Numbered from the stretch's first letter, positions 34,717-44,205 are shown. The stretch: 64,000 bases of DNA from Flavobacteriaceae bacterium UBA3339 (GCA_002360925.1 DERN01000009.1:35681-99680), one strand, 5' to 3'. Numbers and translations are program-made. Notes: generated by a model from the letters alone, not told the origin.

Positions 34717-35793
34717 ATGTCGGCAGATTGTCAGGATTTTAGAGATCAAAAAGTACTAGATTTTTTAACTGGAAAAAAATATCGTTTAAAACGTCATGTA
34801 TTGTTTTTAACAGTTTTTTCGCTCATACTTTACGGCGGAAGCTTTTTAGAACAATACGGAAATCCTTATGGATATTATGTAGCAATTATTATTTACATTG
34901 TTTTTGTTGCCATGTTTTATGTAAATATGTACGTGTTGGTTCCGGTTTTTCTGTTTAAATCAAAGTATATGTTTTATGCCATTTCATTAATTTTATTAGC
35001 CGTTATAGGTGTTGAAATTTTAGGGTTTTTACATGAAAACTATTTTAATGCTAAAAGAATATCATTAGGAGGAAGCCCGAAAAACCTTGATTTTTATAGT
35101 GTTATTGTTGTTTGTACATCGATTATTTCGGTTTCTACAACCATTAAAATATTGCAACGTTGGTTAAAAGATAATGCGAGAATTACCGAACTAAAAAACA
35201 TTACGTTTGCAATGGAATTGAACGAATTAAAAAATCAGATAAGTCCGCATTTTTTGTTTAATATGTTGAATAATGTAAAAGCATTGATTCGGACAAATCC
35301 TGAAATGGCAAATACGGTTATTATTCAATTGTCAGAGTTTTTACGTTATCAATTATATGAAAATAGCGGAGAAAAAACGCTTTTAGCTTCGGAAATCGAT
35401 TTTATAACGAATTTCCTAAATCTGGAACAAATCCGAAAAGATGATTTTTCTGTTGAAGTAACACATCATTTAGATAAAAATGTACTGAACAATACTTTTA
35501 TTCCGCCCGGATTATTTACTGTTTTTATCGAAAATGCGATTAAACACAGCGTAAGTTCAAACGGCGAAGAAACGTATGTAAAAGTCAATATCGAAATAAA
35601 AGACAATTTGTTTCATTTCCTGTGCGTAAATTCAAAAAGTAAAGAACATCAGCTCGTTTCAAAAAACAAAAGCAACGGATTGGGACTTGCAAATATTAAG
35701 CGCCGTTTAGAACTTTTGTTTACCAATACGTATAGTTTGGATATTGAATCGAACGAAAATGAATATCGAGTTAATTTAATTTTTCCTTTATGA
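34717..35793 (+). CDS. LytS/YehU-type sensor histidine kinase
   Basis: A 358-residue membrane kinase. Four hydrophobic segments fill about residues 25-150. The His_kinase domain (PF06580 type) starts near 165 with the phospho-acceptor block KNQISPHFLFNMLNNV. The ATPase has FIENAIKHS (N box) and NGLGLANIKRRL (G2). This family pairs with LytTR regulators in Bacteroidota, and indeed the next gene overlaps by 4 bp (ATGA). There is no extracellular sensor domain, so the signal is likely membrane-borne or small. A TAnnTTTG box precedes it. Confidence 0.92.
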   Translation: MSADCQDFRDQKVLDFLTGKKYRLKRHVLFLTVFSLILYGGSFLEQYGNPYGYYVAIIIYIVFVAMFYVNMYVLVPVFLFKSKYMFYAISLILLAVIGVEILGFLHENYFNAKRISLGGSPKNLDFYSVIVVCTSIISVSTTIKILQRWLKDNARITELKNITFAMELNELKNQISPHFLFNMLNNVKALIRTNPEMANTVIIQLSEFLRYQLYENSGEKTLLASEIDFITNFLNLEQIRKDDFSVEVTHHLDKNVLNNTFIPPGLFTVFIENAIKHSVSSNGEETYVKVNIEIKDNLFHFLCVNSKSKEHQLVSKNKSNGLGLANIKRRLELLFTNTYSLDIESNENEYRVNLIFPL

Positions 35794-36506
35794 ACTGCAT
35801 AATAATAGACGACGAACCTTTAGCACGCGAAGAATTGCACGCTTTAATTCAAGAAGTTTCAAAGATTGAAGTTGTTGCTAAATTTTCTTCGGCAATAAAA
35901 GCTTTAGAATTTTTAAAGGAAAACGAAGTTGATCTGATTTTCTCGGACATAGAAATGCCTTTATTAAACGGATTGGATTTTGCAGAACAAATTCCGGAAA
36001 AAACCTTGATTGTTTTTACAACAGCTTATTCGCAATATGCTCTTAAAAGCTACGAATTCGACGCGATTGATTATTTATTAAAACCTATTGATAGTAATCG
36101 ATTAGATAAAGCCATAAAAAAAGCCGAATTGTATCAAAGTTTACTTTTAGAAAGTAAAAACACGATCGAATCTAATACGCTCGATTTTTTATTTATAAAA
36201 GCCGATCGCCGTTATCATAAAATCTATTTTAAAGATGTTTGGTTTATAGAAGGTTTGAAAGATTATGTGATAATTCATACCAAAAATCAAAAGTTGATTA
36301 CGGCAATGAATCTTAAAAATATGAATTTAAAATTGCCAGAAGATCTTTTTTTGCGTGTAAGTAAATCGTATGTGGTAAATTTAGAATACATCGATTCATT
36401 CGATAATCACACAGTTTATATTAATGATTCCGAAATTCCTTTAGGAGAAGTTTATAAAAAAGATTTCTTTGAAAAGTATTCGAAAGGTTCTTTGAATTTA
36501 GAATAA
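35790..36506 (+). CDS. LytTR-family response regulator
   Basis: A 238-residue regulator. The receiver domain (about 1-120) has the acidic DDE cluster near residues 7-9, phospho-acceptor Asp in LIFSDIEMP (about 54) and the Lys in YLLKPI. The LytTR DNA-binding domain occupies about 138-235 (FIKADRRYHKIYFKDVWFIEGLKDYVIIHT and FLRVSKSYVVN). Its start overlaps the kinase stop by 4 bp. Targets are not visible in the window. It is not adjacent to any lrgAB or cell-wall gene, so the LytR name implies only the domain type. Confidence 0.93.
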   Translation: MNCIIIDDEPLAREELHALIQEVSKIEVVAKFSSAIKALEFLKENEVDLIFSDIEMPLLNGLDFAEQIPEKTLIVFTTAYSQYALKSYEFDAIDYLLKPIDSNRLDKAIKKAELYQSLLLESKNTIESNTLDFLFIKADRRYHKIYFKDVWFIEGLKDYVIIHTKNQKLITAMNLKNMNLKLPEDLFLRVSKSYVVNLEYIDSFDNHTVYINDSEIPLGEVYKKDFFEKYSKGSLNLE

Positions 36507-36526
36507 CAAGATTGCTTGTTCAGCAC

Positions 36527-37198
36527 TTATTTTTCATAAACAAAATGCCCTGTAATAGGATATTTAAACAAACAATCTTCTAAAACTTGTCCGTTTCCAA
36601 CATTGTGAACAATTAAACGCCTTTTTCCGTCTTTCGACAATTTGTTGGTTACAATTCCAATATGAGGCATTTTGTCGTTAATCATCCAGGTAACCAAAGC
36701 GCCGGTTTTATAATCGTCGGTTTTATAATCGTCGGGATTTTGCGAAATAGGAAGCTCTTTTCCTTTACGTTTAAAAAAGGTTTCTAAATTCGGAACGCGT
36801 CTGTGATCAATATTAGTGTCAGTACTTGTTGCGCCCCAATTTTTAGGATAAATGCTAAAGTTTGCTTTCATGTCTTCGTGAACTTCTTTTTGAAGATCGA
36901 TGTTTAATTTTCGATAAGTTCTAATAACAACATCAGTACAAACTCCGGTGTTTGCAGGAACATCGCCGTTTGGATAAGAAATAGAAACATAATCCGAAAT
37001 GTATTTTACGTTTGAATCAATAATCGATAAAGCATTTTTAGAAAGCTGTTTTCTAAAGTCTGAAACATTGTCCGAAATCGTATCGATTTTATTAAATGAA
37101 TCGCTCGTTTTTGCGATGAGGCTTTGAACTTCTTCCTTTTGTTTAAAATCGCACGAAATTCCAATAATTGAAATAAAAAATAGAAGAGATACTTTCAT
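36527..37198 (-). CDS. DUF1287 (NlpC/P60-like) lipoprotein
   Basis: A 223-residue exported protein with lipobox IIGISC near the N terminus. The DUF1287 domain shows the catalytic-type Cys in NTGVCTDVVIR and His in MPHIGIV, matching the Cys/His pair of NlpC/P60-type cysteine peptidases. NWGATSTDTNIDHRRV is also typical. These proteins are thought to act on peptidoglycan or amide bonds in the envelope. A 15-bp in-frame tandem duplication repeats the residues DDYKT near residue 160. It is convergent with the LytTR gene 20 bp away without an obvious terminator. Confidence 0.85.
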   Translation of the reverse strand: MKVSLLFFISIIGISCDFKQKEEVQSLIAKTSDSFNKIDTISDNVSDFRKQLSKNALSIIDSNVKYISDYVSISYPNGDVPANTGVCTDVVIRTYRKLNIDLQKEVHEDMKANFSIYPKNWGATSTDTNIDHRRVPNLETFFKRKGKELPISQNPDDYKTDDYKTGALVTWMINDKMPHIGIVTNKLSKDGKRRLIVHNVGNGQVLEDCLFKYPITGHFVYEK

Positions 37199-37283
37199 AA
37201 GTTAAGTTTTTGGCGTTGAATTATAAATATAGAAAGAACAATTCAGTGTAAGTACAAGCAAAAACATAAAGTACTCTTAAAAT

Positions 37284-37320
37284 AAGAAAAGCGACTTAAA
37301 AGTCGCTTTTCTTATTTTTA
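37284..37320 (-). terminator. Intrinsic terminator after the two-TM protein gene
   Basis: AAGAAAAGCGACTT and AAGTCGCTTTTCTT form a 14-bp stem with a tiny loop, followed on the minus strand by AT-rich sequence. It lies 12 bp past the stop at 37332. Confidence 0.85.
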
Positions 37321-37331
37321 ATAAAATCATT

Positions 37332-37589
37332 TTATTGAGAAAATGAAGTACTTCCTAAAAACGCTAATCCAAAAATCGAAAAGATTAAAAAGAAATACAA
37401 TACGGTTATAATTAGTCCGGCAATTAACATTCCTTTTGCGTAATTTGAACGGGTTTGGTTTCCATCGTTTCCAAAAGCCCAAACAAGTAAAAGAATAAAT
37501 CCAACCAAAGGAATTCCGGTTAAAATAATGGTTATAACCCAATCTTTTACGCTCATTAGCTGCGTCTGAGGTGTGTTTTGTTGTTCCAT
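37332..37589 (-). CDS. Two-TM membrane protein, CD225/dispanin-like
   Basis: An 85-residue inner-membrane protein with a polar N terminus (MEQQNTPQTQLMSVKDW), a first hydrophobic helix (about 18-40, ending LVWAFG), a short loop NDGNQTRSNYAKG, and a second helix (about 54-75). The WAFG...NxxRxNYAK pattern between the helices is the core of a widespread small bacterial family resembling CD225/dispanin proteins. Function unknown. It is monocistronic with a strong terminator. Confidence 0.75.
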   Translation of the reverse strand: MEQQNTPQTQLMSVKDWVITIILTGIPLVGFILLLVWAFGNDGNQTRSNYAKGMLIAGLIITVLYFFLIFSIFGLAFLGSTSFSQ

Positions 37590-37749
37590 AGTATTTAATT
37601 TTTTTGAAAGATATTACTTTTTGTTAAAAAGCTTACTCTAAAATCTTTTTTTATTTATAAAGATGGAACAAGATTAAGATTTAAATATCAAGTTGAATTT
37701 AGAAATAACGAAACCTTTTCTTATATTTAAGAATGTTAATTCTTTGGAT

Positions 37750-38448
37750 ATGAGTAATAAAGAACCATATTTTTCGATTAAGCATTGGTCTGAAGATGAT
37801 AAACCAAGAGAAAAATTATTAAATAAAGGAAAAAGTGCTTTAAGCGATGCGGAACTTTTAGCCATTTTAATAGGTTCGGGAAGCCGGAACGAAAGTGCTG
37901 TAGCTTTATGTAAACGTATTTTAAAACAAAATGAGCACAATCTTCATCAGTTGCAAAAACAAAGCATTCAGCAATTAATACAGTTTAAAGGAATTGGCGA
38001 GGCGAAAGCCGTAACCATTGTAGCTGCTTTAGAATTAGCAAATAGAATACGACAAGCCGAAACTAAAGAATTGACGAAAATTACAACTTCTATTGATGTT
38101 TTTAACTTAATGCAACCTATAATAGGCGATTTACAGCACGAAGAATTTTGGGTTTTATTGTTAAATAACAGCAGTAAAATACTTTATAAATTACAATTAA
38201 GCAAAGGCGGAATTACACAAACGATTGTAGATCAAAGAATGTTGTTTAAAATTGCTTTAGAACATTTGGCAACTGCTTTAATTTTAGTACATAATCATCC
38301 TTCGGGACAATTAAATCCAAGTCGGGACGATTTAAATATTACACAAAAAATAAAAGAAGGTGCAAAAAGTCTCGATATTCAATTACTCGATCATGTAATT
38401 ATTACTTCTCATCATTATTTTAGCTTTGCAGATGAAGGTTTACTGTAG
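37750..38448 (+). CDS. radC: RadC/JAB-domain DNA repair-like protein
   Basis: A 232-residue protein. The start at 37750 is chosen because the family begins at about MSNKEPYFSIKHWSEDD; the frame is open back to 37693. The N-terminal helix-hairpin-helix segment (LLNKGKSALSDAELLAILIGSGS, IQFKGIGEAKAVTI) is followed by the JAMM metal site. Its VHNHPSGQLNPSRDD, with the downstream Asp, matches the metallopeptidase signature HxHPSG-x-x-x-PSxxD. The true role of RadC proteins is unclear despite the name. It is a single gene ahead of the ABC operon. Confidence 0.92.
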   Translation: MSNKEPYFSIKHWSEDDKPREKLLNKGKSALSDAELLAILIGSGSRNESAVALCKRILKQNEHNLHQLQKQSIQQLIQFKGIGEAKAVTIVAALELANRIRQAETKELTKITTSIDVFNLMQPIIGDLQHEEFWVLLLNNSSKILYKLQLSKGGITQTIVDQRMLFKIALEHLATALILVHNHPSGQLNPSRDDLNITQKIKEGAKSLDIQLLDHVIITSHHYFSFADEGLL

Positions 38449-38536
38449 TTTGTTAAATGAATTGTAATTTCAAAAGAGTGCTCCTTTTCATGAACAAATA
38501 ATTCACTAACTTGCGTAACGTGTAAAAAAACGAAAA

Positions 38537-39166
38537 ATGATTAAAACACAGAATGTTACGTTTTCTTATTCGGAACAACAACACTTTCAATTTCCTGATA
38601 TTGATTGTGCCAACGGAAACACCTTATTGATAACAGGAAATTCGGGCACCGGAAAAACGACTCTTTTACATTTATTAGGCGGTTTATTAAAACCTACAAA
38701 CGGCGAAATCTTGATAAATAATCAAAATATACATCAGTTAAAAACATCTAAACAGGATGCTTTTAGAGGAAGTTCTATTGGAATGATTTTACAGAAATCG
38801 TTTTTTATTGAATCGTTGACTGTTTTAGATAATGTAATTTTAGCTTCGTGGATTGCAAAAGGAACCAAAGCGAAACAAAAAGCTTTGGATATTTTAGATC
38901 ATTTAGGATTAAAAAATCATGTACATAAATTGCCGAATCAGTTAAGTATTGGACAGCAACAGCGTGTGAATATTGCGCGCGCTTTAATCAATAATCCTTC
39001 AGTTATTTTGGCAGACGAACCCACTTCGAGCTTAGATGACGAAAATGCTTTAATCGTAGCACGATTATTAAAAGATTTAGCAGAACAATATCAATCTTCA
39101 TTGGTTATCGTAACGCACGATCAACGTTTAAAGACCGAGTTTAACCATCAAATTTCTTTATCATGA
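38537..39166 (+). CDS. ABC transporter ATP-binding protein (LolD/MacB type)
   Basis: A 209-residue ATPase for the adjacent FtsX-like permease. Walker A is GNSGTGKTT, the signature LSIGQQQRVNIARAL, Walker B VILADEPTSSLD, and the switch His is in VTHDQ. The Q-loop QKSFF precedes the family's exporter-like helical part. Its stop overlaps the permease start by 4 bp (ATGA), as is usual for LolD/MacB-type systems. The His-rich permease and DUF3299-like neighbour point to a metal-related cargo, perhaps zinc. Confidence 0.93.
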   Translation: MIKTQNVTFSYSEQQHFQFPDIDCANGNTLLITGNSGTGKTTLLHLLGGLLKPTNGEILINNQNIHQLKTSKQDAFRGSSIGMILQKSFFIESLTVLDNVILASWIAKGTKAKQKALDILDHLGLKNHVHKLPNQLSIGQQQRVNIARALINNPSVILADEPTSSLDDENALIVARLLKDLAEQYQSSLVIVTHDQRLKTEFNHQISLS

Positions 39167-40374
39167 TCGGAAAAATAGCATGGAAAAACACGTGGTTTAA
39201 ACCGTTAAATACGTTTTTAAGCATTATTCTTTTGACCGCTTCGGTTTCAATTATTTCGATTTTAATCTTATTGCAAAAACAATTCGAAGAAAAATTTTCG
39301 TCTTCTATGGATAATATCGATTTGGTTTTGGGCGCAAAAGGAAGTCCGTTGCAATTGATTTTATCTTCGGTTTATCAGATTGATGCGCCACCAGGAAACA
39401 TTTCGTATTCCGAAGCCGAAACCTGGATGAAAAATCCAATGGTTTCAAGCGCGGTTCCGTTAGCTTATGGCGATAATTATTTGGGATACAAAATCGTTGG
39501 AACAAACGAAAATTATCTAAAGCATTTCGAACTAAATATTGCAAAAGGAACTTCATTCACAAAAGATTTCGAAGTTGTTGTAGGTGCTAATATTGCATCT
39601 AATATCGGTTTAAAAATCGGCGATACGTTTTTTGGAACGCATGGTGATGCAGAAGAAGGCGAAATTCACGATCATCACGCATATAAAGTAGTTGGGATAT
39701 TGCAGCCTTCGGGAAAAGTTGCCGATCAGTTGATTTTAAGCAATATAGAATCCGTTTGGCATATGCACGATCATGAACATGAAGAAAATCAGGAAGCGCA
39801 TGTTGAAGAAACGCACGAACACGACGGAAAAGAGATAACCGCTGTTTTGTTAAAAATGAGAAACAACATGGCTAAAATGACGTGGCCACGAATTATTCCA
39901 CAAAATACCGAAATGCAGGCGGCTTCGCCAGCTGTTGAGGTTAATCGATTGCTTGCTTTGTTTGGTGTAGGAATTTCAGCTTTAAAATATTTAGCATACG
40001 GCATCATGATTATTTCTGGAATCAGTATTTTTGTTGCGTTGTACAATACGTTAAAAGAACGCCAATACGAATTTGCCTTGTTGCGCATTACCGGAGCTTC
40101 AAAATTTCAGTTGCTTTGGCTGGTGCTTTTAGAAAGTATCTTTTTATGCGTTATCGGGTTTGTTCTTGGTATTGTTTTTGGTAGAGTAGGACTGTATTTC
40201 TTGTCGGTTTCGGCTCAGGAAGAATTCAAAATGGCTTTTAATCCGTTCGAGTTTTTATGGAAAGAAGAAGGTTTGTTGTTCGTTGCTACTTTATCGGTTG
40301 GCATTGTGGCAGCGCTTATTCCGGCAATTAAAGCATATTCATTAAACATATCTAAAACATTGGCAAATGCTTAA
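39163..40374 (+). CDS. FtsX/MacB-type ABC permease with His-rich periplasmic loop
   Basis: A 403-residue permease with one N-terminal TM helix (about 15-37), a large periplasmic domain (about 40-270) and three C-terminal TM helices (about 270-395), the standard MacB/FtsX plan. The unusual part is a loop between about 160 and 230 packed with His and Glu (IHDHHAYKV, WHMHDHEHEE, HVEETHEHDG). This is the composition of zinc- or copper-binding loops. The rest of the domain looks typical for exporters of lipoproteins or peptides. It overlaps the ATPase gene by 4 bp and the next gene by 8 bp. The cargo may be a metal chaperone or Zn2+ itself. Confidence 0.9.
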   Translation: MIGKIAWKNTWFKPLNTFLSIILLTASVSIISILILLQKQFEEKFSSSMDNIDLVLGAKGSPLQLILSSVYQIDAPPGNISYSEAETWMKNPMVSSAVPLAYGDNYLGYKIVGTNENYLKHFELNIAKGTSFTKDFEVVVGANIASNIGLKIGDTFFGTHGDAEEGEIHDHHAYKVVGILQPSGKVADQLILSNIESVWHMHDHEHEENQEAHVEETHEHDGKEITAVLLKMRNNMAKMTWPRIIPQNTEMQAASPAVEVNRLLALFGVGISALKYLAYGIMIISGISIFVALYNTLKERQYEFALLRITGASKFQLLWLVLLESIFLCVIGFVLGIVFGRVGLYFLSVSAQEEFKMAFNPFEFLWKEEGLLFVATLSVGIVAALIPAIKAYSLNISKTLANA

Positions 40375-40849
40375 AAAAACGATTATAGCATTGTATTTGG
40401 GCGTATCGGTTTTACTGATGAGTTTTGCGCCCGCAAGCACAGAAATTAAAAACGAACGAATCGAATTTCAAAATCCAACGGAAGTTACGTGGAAATTATT
40501 AGGACAAATCGATTTCATTAAAAAGAAAAATCCGCATTACGGCGAAGTTATGTATCCTATGGTAAATGGAACATTGAAAGCTTTGCAAGGGAAAAAAATA
40601 AAAGCTTCGGGATTTATCGTTCCGATCGACAGTAAAACGTACGCATTAAGTAAAAATGTTTTTGCGCAGTGTTTCTTTTGCGGAAACGCAGGGCCTGAAA
40701 CCATTATGGGAATTAAGTTTAAAGGAAATACGCCAAAACTGAAAACAGATACGTATGTTACGATGGAAGGAACGTTTAGATACAATGCAGACGATATCGA
40801 CGATTGGATTTATCACATTGAAAACGCCGTAATTACACATCAAAAATAA
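40367..40849 (+). CDS. DUF3299-like periplasmic protein
   Basis: A 160-residue exported protein with an N-terminal signal peptide (MLKKTIIALYLGVSVLLMSF). The mature part contains GEVMYPMVNGTLKALQGKKIKASGFIVP and a Cys pair in AQCFFCGNAGPE, both reminiscent of DUF3299 proteins, which accompany metal-related ABC transporters (for example the Vibrio Zrg zinc system, if I recall it correctly). The paired Cys could bind metal or form a disulfide. It overlaps the permease stop by 8 bp and its own stop overlaps the next gene as TAATG, so it is translated with the transporter. Confidence 0.8.
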   Translation: MLKKTIIALYLGVSVLLMSFAPASTEIKNERIEFQNPTEVTWKLLGQIDFIKKKNPHYGEVMYPMVNGTLKALQGKKIKASGFIVPIDSKTYALSKNVFAQCFFCGNAGPETIMGIKFKGNTPKLKTDTYVTMEGTFRYNADDIDDWIYHIENAVITHQK

Positions 40850-41538
40850 TGTTTCAGAAAGAACATATAACCGATTTATTTTTTGATTTAGATCATACGA
40901 TTTATGATTTTGATAAAAATTCTGCTTTAACGTTTCAGTCTGTTTTTTCGGATTTAAACTTAAAAGGAGTCGATGATTTTATGACACATTTTAAACCGAT
41001 TAACGATTATTATTGGGAAAAACTGTCGAGAAATGAAATCACGCACGAGTTTTTGCGATATGCTCGTTTAAAAGATTCGTTCAACGCAATTGATGTTTCT
41101 ATAAGCGATGATGAAATTCATTATATAGCCGAACATTTTATCGAAAATTTAACCAATCACAGTCATGTTTTTAATGGCGCTTATGAAGCGTTAGATTATC
41201 TAAAAACGAAATATCGATTGCATATCATTACCAACGGACCTGAAAAAGTGCAGGAGAAAAAATTAAAAAACACCCATTTAGAACCGTATTTTTTAACCGT
41301 AACAAATTCGGAAAAATCGGGAGTTAAAAAACCGCATCCCGATATTTTTAATCATGCCTTAAATCTTGCTAATGCAGAACCTCAAAAAAGTGTGATGATT
41401 GGCGATAATTTATTAGCTGATATTTCGGGAGCTTTAAACGTAGGAATGAATGTAATTTGGTTTAACGAATTTAAAAAGCAAAACGATTTACAGATAACAG
41501 AAATACATCAATTACCAGAATTGATTAATATACTTTAA
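40849..41538 (+). CDS. HAD-family phosphatase, YjjG-type nucleotidase
   Basis: A 229-residue cytoplasmic phosphatase of the HAD superfamily. Motif I is FFDLDHTIYDFDKN (nucleophile Asp and following Asp), motif II the Thr in HIITNGP, motif III the Lys in KSGVKKPHPDIF, and motif IV IGDNLLADISG. The insertion between motifs I and II and the length match the YjjG/noncanonical pyrimidine nucleotidase group. Its start is linked by TAATG to the DUF3299-like gene, so it is the fourth gene of that operon, although its role there is unclear. Confidence 0.9.
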   Translation: MFQKEHITDLFFDLDHTIYDFDKNSALTFQSVFSDLNLKGVDDFMTHFKPINDYYWEKLSRNEITHEFLRYARLKDSFNAIDVSISDDEIHYIAEHFIENLTNHSHVFNGAYEALDYLKTKYRLHIITNGPEKVQEKKLKNTHLEPYFLTVTNSEKSGVKKPHPDIFNHALNLANAEPQKSVMIGDNLLADISGALNVGMNVIWFNEFKKQNDLQITEIHQLPELINIL

Positions 41539-41539
41539 T

Positions 41540-41962
41540 ATGAAAAAACTATTATTTTTAGCACTTTTCAGCATATTTGCAATAGGTGCACAAGCGCAAG
41601 GTTTAACTAATACCAAAATTGTACAGGTAAAAGGCGTGTACGATTTTCAGACCGAATTTAACGAATATCGTGTAAACTCGTTCTTAAAACACAAATTGGA
41701 AGAATACGGATTTACCGTTTATTACGACACGCAAGAGGTGCCGACAGAAGTAAAAACCGATGCTTGTAAAGAATTAAAATGTATCGTAACTCGCGATAAA
41801 TCGATGTTGGCTACAAAATTGAACATTAAATTAATCAATTGTAAAGGCGAAGTGGTATTTACTGCCGATGGAGAAAGCCGTTTAAAGAAAAGAGAGAAAT
41901 CGCATGTTGATGCAATTAAAAGCGCATTAGAATATTCGACTTTAAACAATTTAAAGAAATAA
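41540..41962 (+). CDS. Exported hypothetical protein
   Basis: A 140-residue secreted or periplasmic protein with a signal peptide ending AQAQ. The mature part has a strand-helix pattern (KIVQVKGVYDFQTEFNEYRVNSFLKHKLEEYGF, then VYYDTQEVP). The helix and strands resemble the LPP20/CsgG-like or TolB N-terminal fold, but this is only an impression. Two Cys in DACKELKCIV may pair. It starts right after the phosphatase stop and is closed by a strong terminator, so it is the last gene of the ABC operon. Function unknown. Confidence 0.7.
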   Translation: MKKLLFLALFSIFAIGAQAQGLTNTKIVQVKGVYDFQTEFNEYRVNSFLKHKLEEYGFTVYYDTQEVPTEVKTDACKELKCIVTRDKSMLATKLNIKLINCKGEVVFTADGESRLKKREKSHVDAIKSALEYSTLNNLKK

Positions 41963-41963
41963 C

Positions 41964-41994
41964 AAAAAAGCACTTCCTTCGAAGTGCTTTTTTA
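41964..41994 (+). terminator. Intrinsic terminator of the ABC operon
   Basis: AAAAAAGCACTTC and GAAGTGCTTTTTT form a 13-bp stem with a 4-nt loop followed by a T run. Confidence 0.9.
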
Positions 41995-42048
41995 GTTTAT
42001 TGATTACTTATCTTATAAGATCAAAACTTATTTATTGTTTTTTTATAT

Positions 42049-42753
42049 TTAATAATTAATAATCAATGGTAAATGATCACTAAATGATTTTACCTTTTCA
42101 AATTCGGGAATATTGATCGTAACATTTTCTTTTAAAAGATATTTCGGCATAAAACAATAATCTATATGGTATCCTTTTGATAGATTACGATGTAAATAGA
42201 ATGTTTTTAACGTCTCTTCTCCATGCTTTTCATTGTTTAATTTGTGATAAACGCTTTCAAGATTGTTTTTTTCGAAAATTGCAACAACATCAGAATGATT
42301 CCACCATCTATCCCAACAATCCCAAATCTTATTACTATTAAAGTCTCCAATTATTATTGATTTTTGAATATTAATAGAGTTGATTTGGAAATATTTCCAA
42401 ATTTGTCCAACATATCCAAAAGTGGGGGAATTATTTTTATGAGCCCAAATTGCAATTAAAGTCTGTTTTTCGTTAATTAAAATTGGAAGAAAGTAATTTA
42501 CCGCATGATTTTCATAAATATTTGACCAATGAAGTTTCTCTATTTTAATAAATTCTTTAGCAAAAACACCTAAACCTTTGTTTTTATTATTACCAATCCA
42601 AAGATGATTTTTTGCGAATTCTTTATAAGAAATATCTTTAGATAATATTGGATTTTCACATTCTTGAATAATTAAAATATCCGCATCAAATTCATTTAAA
42701 AATTCATATTTATTTCTAAAAGCTCCATTACAATTCCAAGTGATGATTTTCAA
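42049..42753 (-). CDS. Endonuclease/exonuclease/phosphatase-family protein
   Basis: A 234-residue EEP-superfamily enzyme without signal peptide. The metal site is recognisable: ITWNCNGAF at the start, Glu in LIIQECEN, then IIGDFNSNKIWD with Asp and Asn, and the final SDHLPLII with catalytic Asp-His. Such proteins cleave DNA phosphodiesters or phosphoester lipids. The cytoplasmic form and length fit an exonuclease III-like nuclease, but the substrate is not resolved. The AT-rich coding sequence and its isolated position suggest an accessory gene. Confidence 0.82.
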   Translation of the reverse strand: MKIITWNCNGAFRNKYEFLNEFDADILIIQECENPILSKDISYKEFAKNHLWIGNNKNKGLGVFAKEFIKIEKLHWSNIYENHAVNYFLPILINEKQTLIAIWAHKNNSPTFGYVGQIWKYFQINSINIQKSIIIGDFNSNKIWDCWDRWWNHSDVVAIFEKNNLESVYHKLNNEKHGEETLKTFYLHRNLSKGYHIDYCFMPKYLLKENVTINIPEFEKVKSFSDHLPLIINY

Positions 42754-42927
42754 AATATTGAGTTTTTTGCATTTATATATAGCATTGTTTTATGCAATAA
42801 AGATTTAAGGTTCTATTTAATATTATTTAATAATATTAGAACAAATATAGTTTTTATAAGTAAATTAAACTATAATAGGTACTTATGAATAGCAAGGTGT
42901 TTTATATTTAAGAGCTAAGAACTTCTA

Positions 42928-44205
42928 TTAATATCCATATTTCCCTTGCCAACGTTGACGTAAAAACTCTTTGGTTTGTTTTTCGCGTGTATTGTCTCCA
43001 GGTTCGTAAAACGAATTATTTACTAAATCGTCGGGTAGAAATTCTTGATAAACAAAATTTCCTGGATAATCGTGACTGTATTTATAATCTTCGCCATAAC
43101 CTAATTCTTTCATTAATTTGGTTGGCGCGTTGCGTAAATGAATCGGAATAGATAAATCGCCTGTTTGTTTAACAGCAGCCTGTGCTTTGCCGATTGCCAT
43201 ATAACTGGCGTTGCTTTTAGGCGAAGTTGCCAAATAAATAGCACATTGACTTAATAGAATTCTACTTTCGGGATAACCAATGACCGAAACTGCCTGAAAA
43301 ATATTGTTTGCCATTATAATTGCTGTAGGATTTGCCAAGCCAATATCTTCCGAAGCTGAAATAACCAAACGGCGCGCAATAAACTTTAAATCTTCGCCGC
43401 CTTCAATCATTCGAGCTAACCAATAAACGGCTCCGTTTGGATCGCTTCCACGAATCGATTTTATAAAAGCCGAAATAATATCGTAATGCTGTTCGCCGGT
43501 TTTATCGTATAAAACCGTATTCTTTTGAACAATTTGCAATACTTTTTCGTTGGTAATCTCAATCGTATCGCCACCAATTGAATTTACGATTAATTCGAAC
43601 GTATTTAAAAGCTTGCGTCCATCGCCACCCGAAACTCGAAACAAAGCTTCGTTTTCTGTAATCGTTATATTTTTAGATTGCAAATCTTCGTCAATTTGTA
43701 AAGCACGATTCAGTATAGCTTCTAAATCTGTTTTAGTAAACGCATTTAAAGTGTAAACCTGACAACGCGATAGAAGCGCCGGAATAACTTCAAAACTCGG
43801 GTTTTCGGTTGTAGCGCCAATCAACGTAACCCAACCTTTTTCGACAGCAGCCAAAAGTGAATCTTGTTGCGATTTGCTAAAACGATGAATCTCGTCAATA
43901 AACAAAATAGGATTTTTTGGCGTAAATAATCCGTTGTTTCCCTTTGCTTTCTCAATTACTTCACGGACATCTTTTACTCCGGCATTAATAGCGCTTAACG
44001 TATAAAACGGTCGGTTGCTTTCTTGGGCAATAATTTCTGCCAATGTCGTTTTTCCGGTTCCGGGAGGTCCCCAAAAAACCATCGAAGGAATAATTCCTTT
44101 TTTAATGTTTTGCGTTAAAACTCCGCTAGTACCAACCAAATGCGACTGGCTGATATAATCTTCTAACGTTTTAGGACGGATGCGTTCTGCTAATGGTGCT
44201 TTCAT
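42928..44205 (-). CDS. rarA: Replication-associated recombination AAA+ ATPase RarA
   Basis: A 425-residue clamp-loader-like ATPase that acts at stalled replication forks (also MgsA). The start [23 protein letters not shown] is characteristic. Walker A is [11 protein letters not shown], Walker B FIDEIHRF, and sensor 1 [10 protein letters not shown]. The C-terminal half has the RarA tetramerisation region ([11 protein letters not shown] and [14 protein letters not shown]). Length matches the family. Upstream lies a 170-bp gap shared with a divergent lipoprotein gene. Transcribed alone. Confidence 0.96.
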   Translation of the reverse strand: MKAPLAERIRPKTLEDYISQSHLVGTSGVLTQNIKKGIIPSMVFWGPPGTGKTTLAEIIAQESNRPFYTLSAINAGVKDVREVIEKAKGNNGLFTPKNPILFIDEIHRFSKSQQDSLLAAVEKGWVTLIGATTENPSFEVIPALLSRCQVYTLNAFTKTDLEAILNRALQIDEDLQSKNITITENEALFRVSGGDGRKLLNTFELIVNSIGGDTIEITNEKVLQIVQKNTVLYDKTGEQHYDIISAFIKSIRGSDPNGAVYWLARMIEGGEDLKFIARRLVISASEDIGLANPTAIIMANNIFQAVSVIGYPESRILLSQCAIYLATSPKSNASYMAIGKAQAAVKQTGDLSIPIHLRNAPTKLMKELGYGEDYKYSHDYPGNFVYQEFLPDDLVNNSFYEPGDNTREKQTKEFLRQRWQGKYGY

